Origin: an uncultured Clostridia bacterium
GTDB lineage: Bacteria; Bacillota_A; Clostridia; Christensenellales; CAG-138
DNA length: 14,384 nucleotides
NCBI GenBank assembly: GCA_947302865.1
Contig: CAMYWS010000015.1
Coordinates: 1-14,384, forward strand
Reading direction: 5' to 3'
The notes under the pieces: model-generated
The model's database searches: none
What the model was told of the DNA's origin: nothing
Seen by the model: only the letters and a program-made list of their open reading frames with translations
In this document: positions 14,297 through 14,384 of the stretch, one piece after another
Position numbering within the stretch: the first letter of the stretch is position 1
Layout of the letters: each line of letters opens with the position of its first letter
Position numbers and translations under genes: made by a program

Positions 14297-14384
14297 CTGT
14301 CGCCCTCCTTCTGCCTTCTGAGCATCACGAGGATGACGATCGGCGCGCCGAACACGGCGGTCACCGAACTGATGGAAAGCTCGT
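14293..14384 (-). CDS. BtuC/FecCD-type ABC permease, C-terminal 29 residues only
   Basis: The minus-strand frame entering from the right edge ends at a TGA overlapping the ATPase start (ATGA). Its last 29 residues begin ELSISSVTAVFGAPIVILVM and end in a basic tail (LRRQKEGDR). This fits the end of FecCD-family permeases, where a conserved 'P(L/I)G..TA..GAP.F' segment leads into a final hydrophobic helix and a basic tail. Position directly upstream of a FecE-type ATPase supports the call. It would be the membrane channel of the same uptake system. The rest of the gene lies outside the window. Confidence 0.75.
   Translation of the reverse strand, partial: ELSISSVTAVFGAPIVILVMLRRQKEGDR

Noticed and set aside
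1..14384. CRISPR arrays, insertion sequences, tRNA or rRNA genes, attachment sites
   Set aside because: Almost all bases are in identified genes; no repeat arrays, transposase motifs or RNA-gene signatures were seen.

Overview
The window comes from a high-GC (by eye about 60%) anaerobic bacterium, most likely a Clostridia-type Firmicute. The evidence is the oxygen-independent cobalamin pathway (CbiD, CbiG, CbiH, CbiL, CbiF, a CbiT domain), strong AGGAGG-type ribosome binding sites, and a small cysteine-rich protein that, from memory of its family, is typical of clostridial B12 loci. The genus cannot be named from this sequence.

Layout. The left 1.07 kb holds two plus-strand membrane-protein genes unrelated to the rest: the 3' end of a small hypothetical membrane protein (3-323) and a PAP2-superfamily lipid phosphatase/phosphotransferase-like protein (364-1065). 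A hairpin at 1081-1107 ends both these genes and the convergent minus-strand operon. From 1113 to the right edge everything is one minus-strand operon, read right to left: C-terminus of a BtuC/FecCD-type permease (cut by the edge), FecE/BtuD-type ATPase with an extra C-terminal domain, cbiB, cobD-like, cbiD, cbiL, cbiF, cbiG, cbiH, a cbiJ-cbiE-cbiT triple fusion, cbiA, cbiP, cbiC and a small Cys-rich protein. All thirteen junctions lie between an 8-nt overlap and a 4-nt gap. The only non-coding stretches are 324-363 and 1066-1112 (plus 4 nt at 8566-8569), so there is no long empty region.

How the genes work together. The set covers almost every step from cobalt-factor II to adenosylcobinamide phosphate: CbiL (C20), CbiH (C17, ring contraction), CbiF (C11), CbiG (lactone opening), CbiD (C1), CbiJ (reduction), CbiE/CbiT (C5/C15 methylation and decarboxylation), CbiC (methyl migration), CbiA (a,c-amidation), CbiP (b,d,e,g-amidation), and CobD plus CbiB (aminopropanol arm). 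The transporter genes at the upstream end suggest that corrinoid uptake is co-expressed with synthesis. Not seen here: cobalt chelatase, corrinoid adenosyltransferase, nucleotide-loop genes (CobU/CobS/CobT), and the 5' end of the operon, where a cobalamin riboswitch would be expected.

Most worth a second look: the uncharacterised roughly 115-residue C-terminal domain on the ABC ATPase, the CbiJ-CbiE-CbiT single-chain fusion, and the terminal eight-cysteine protein of unknown function. No wholly new system was found; this is a compact, nearly complete cobalamin operon with a few unusual parts.
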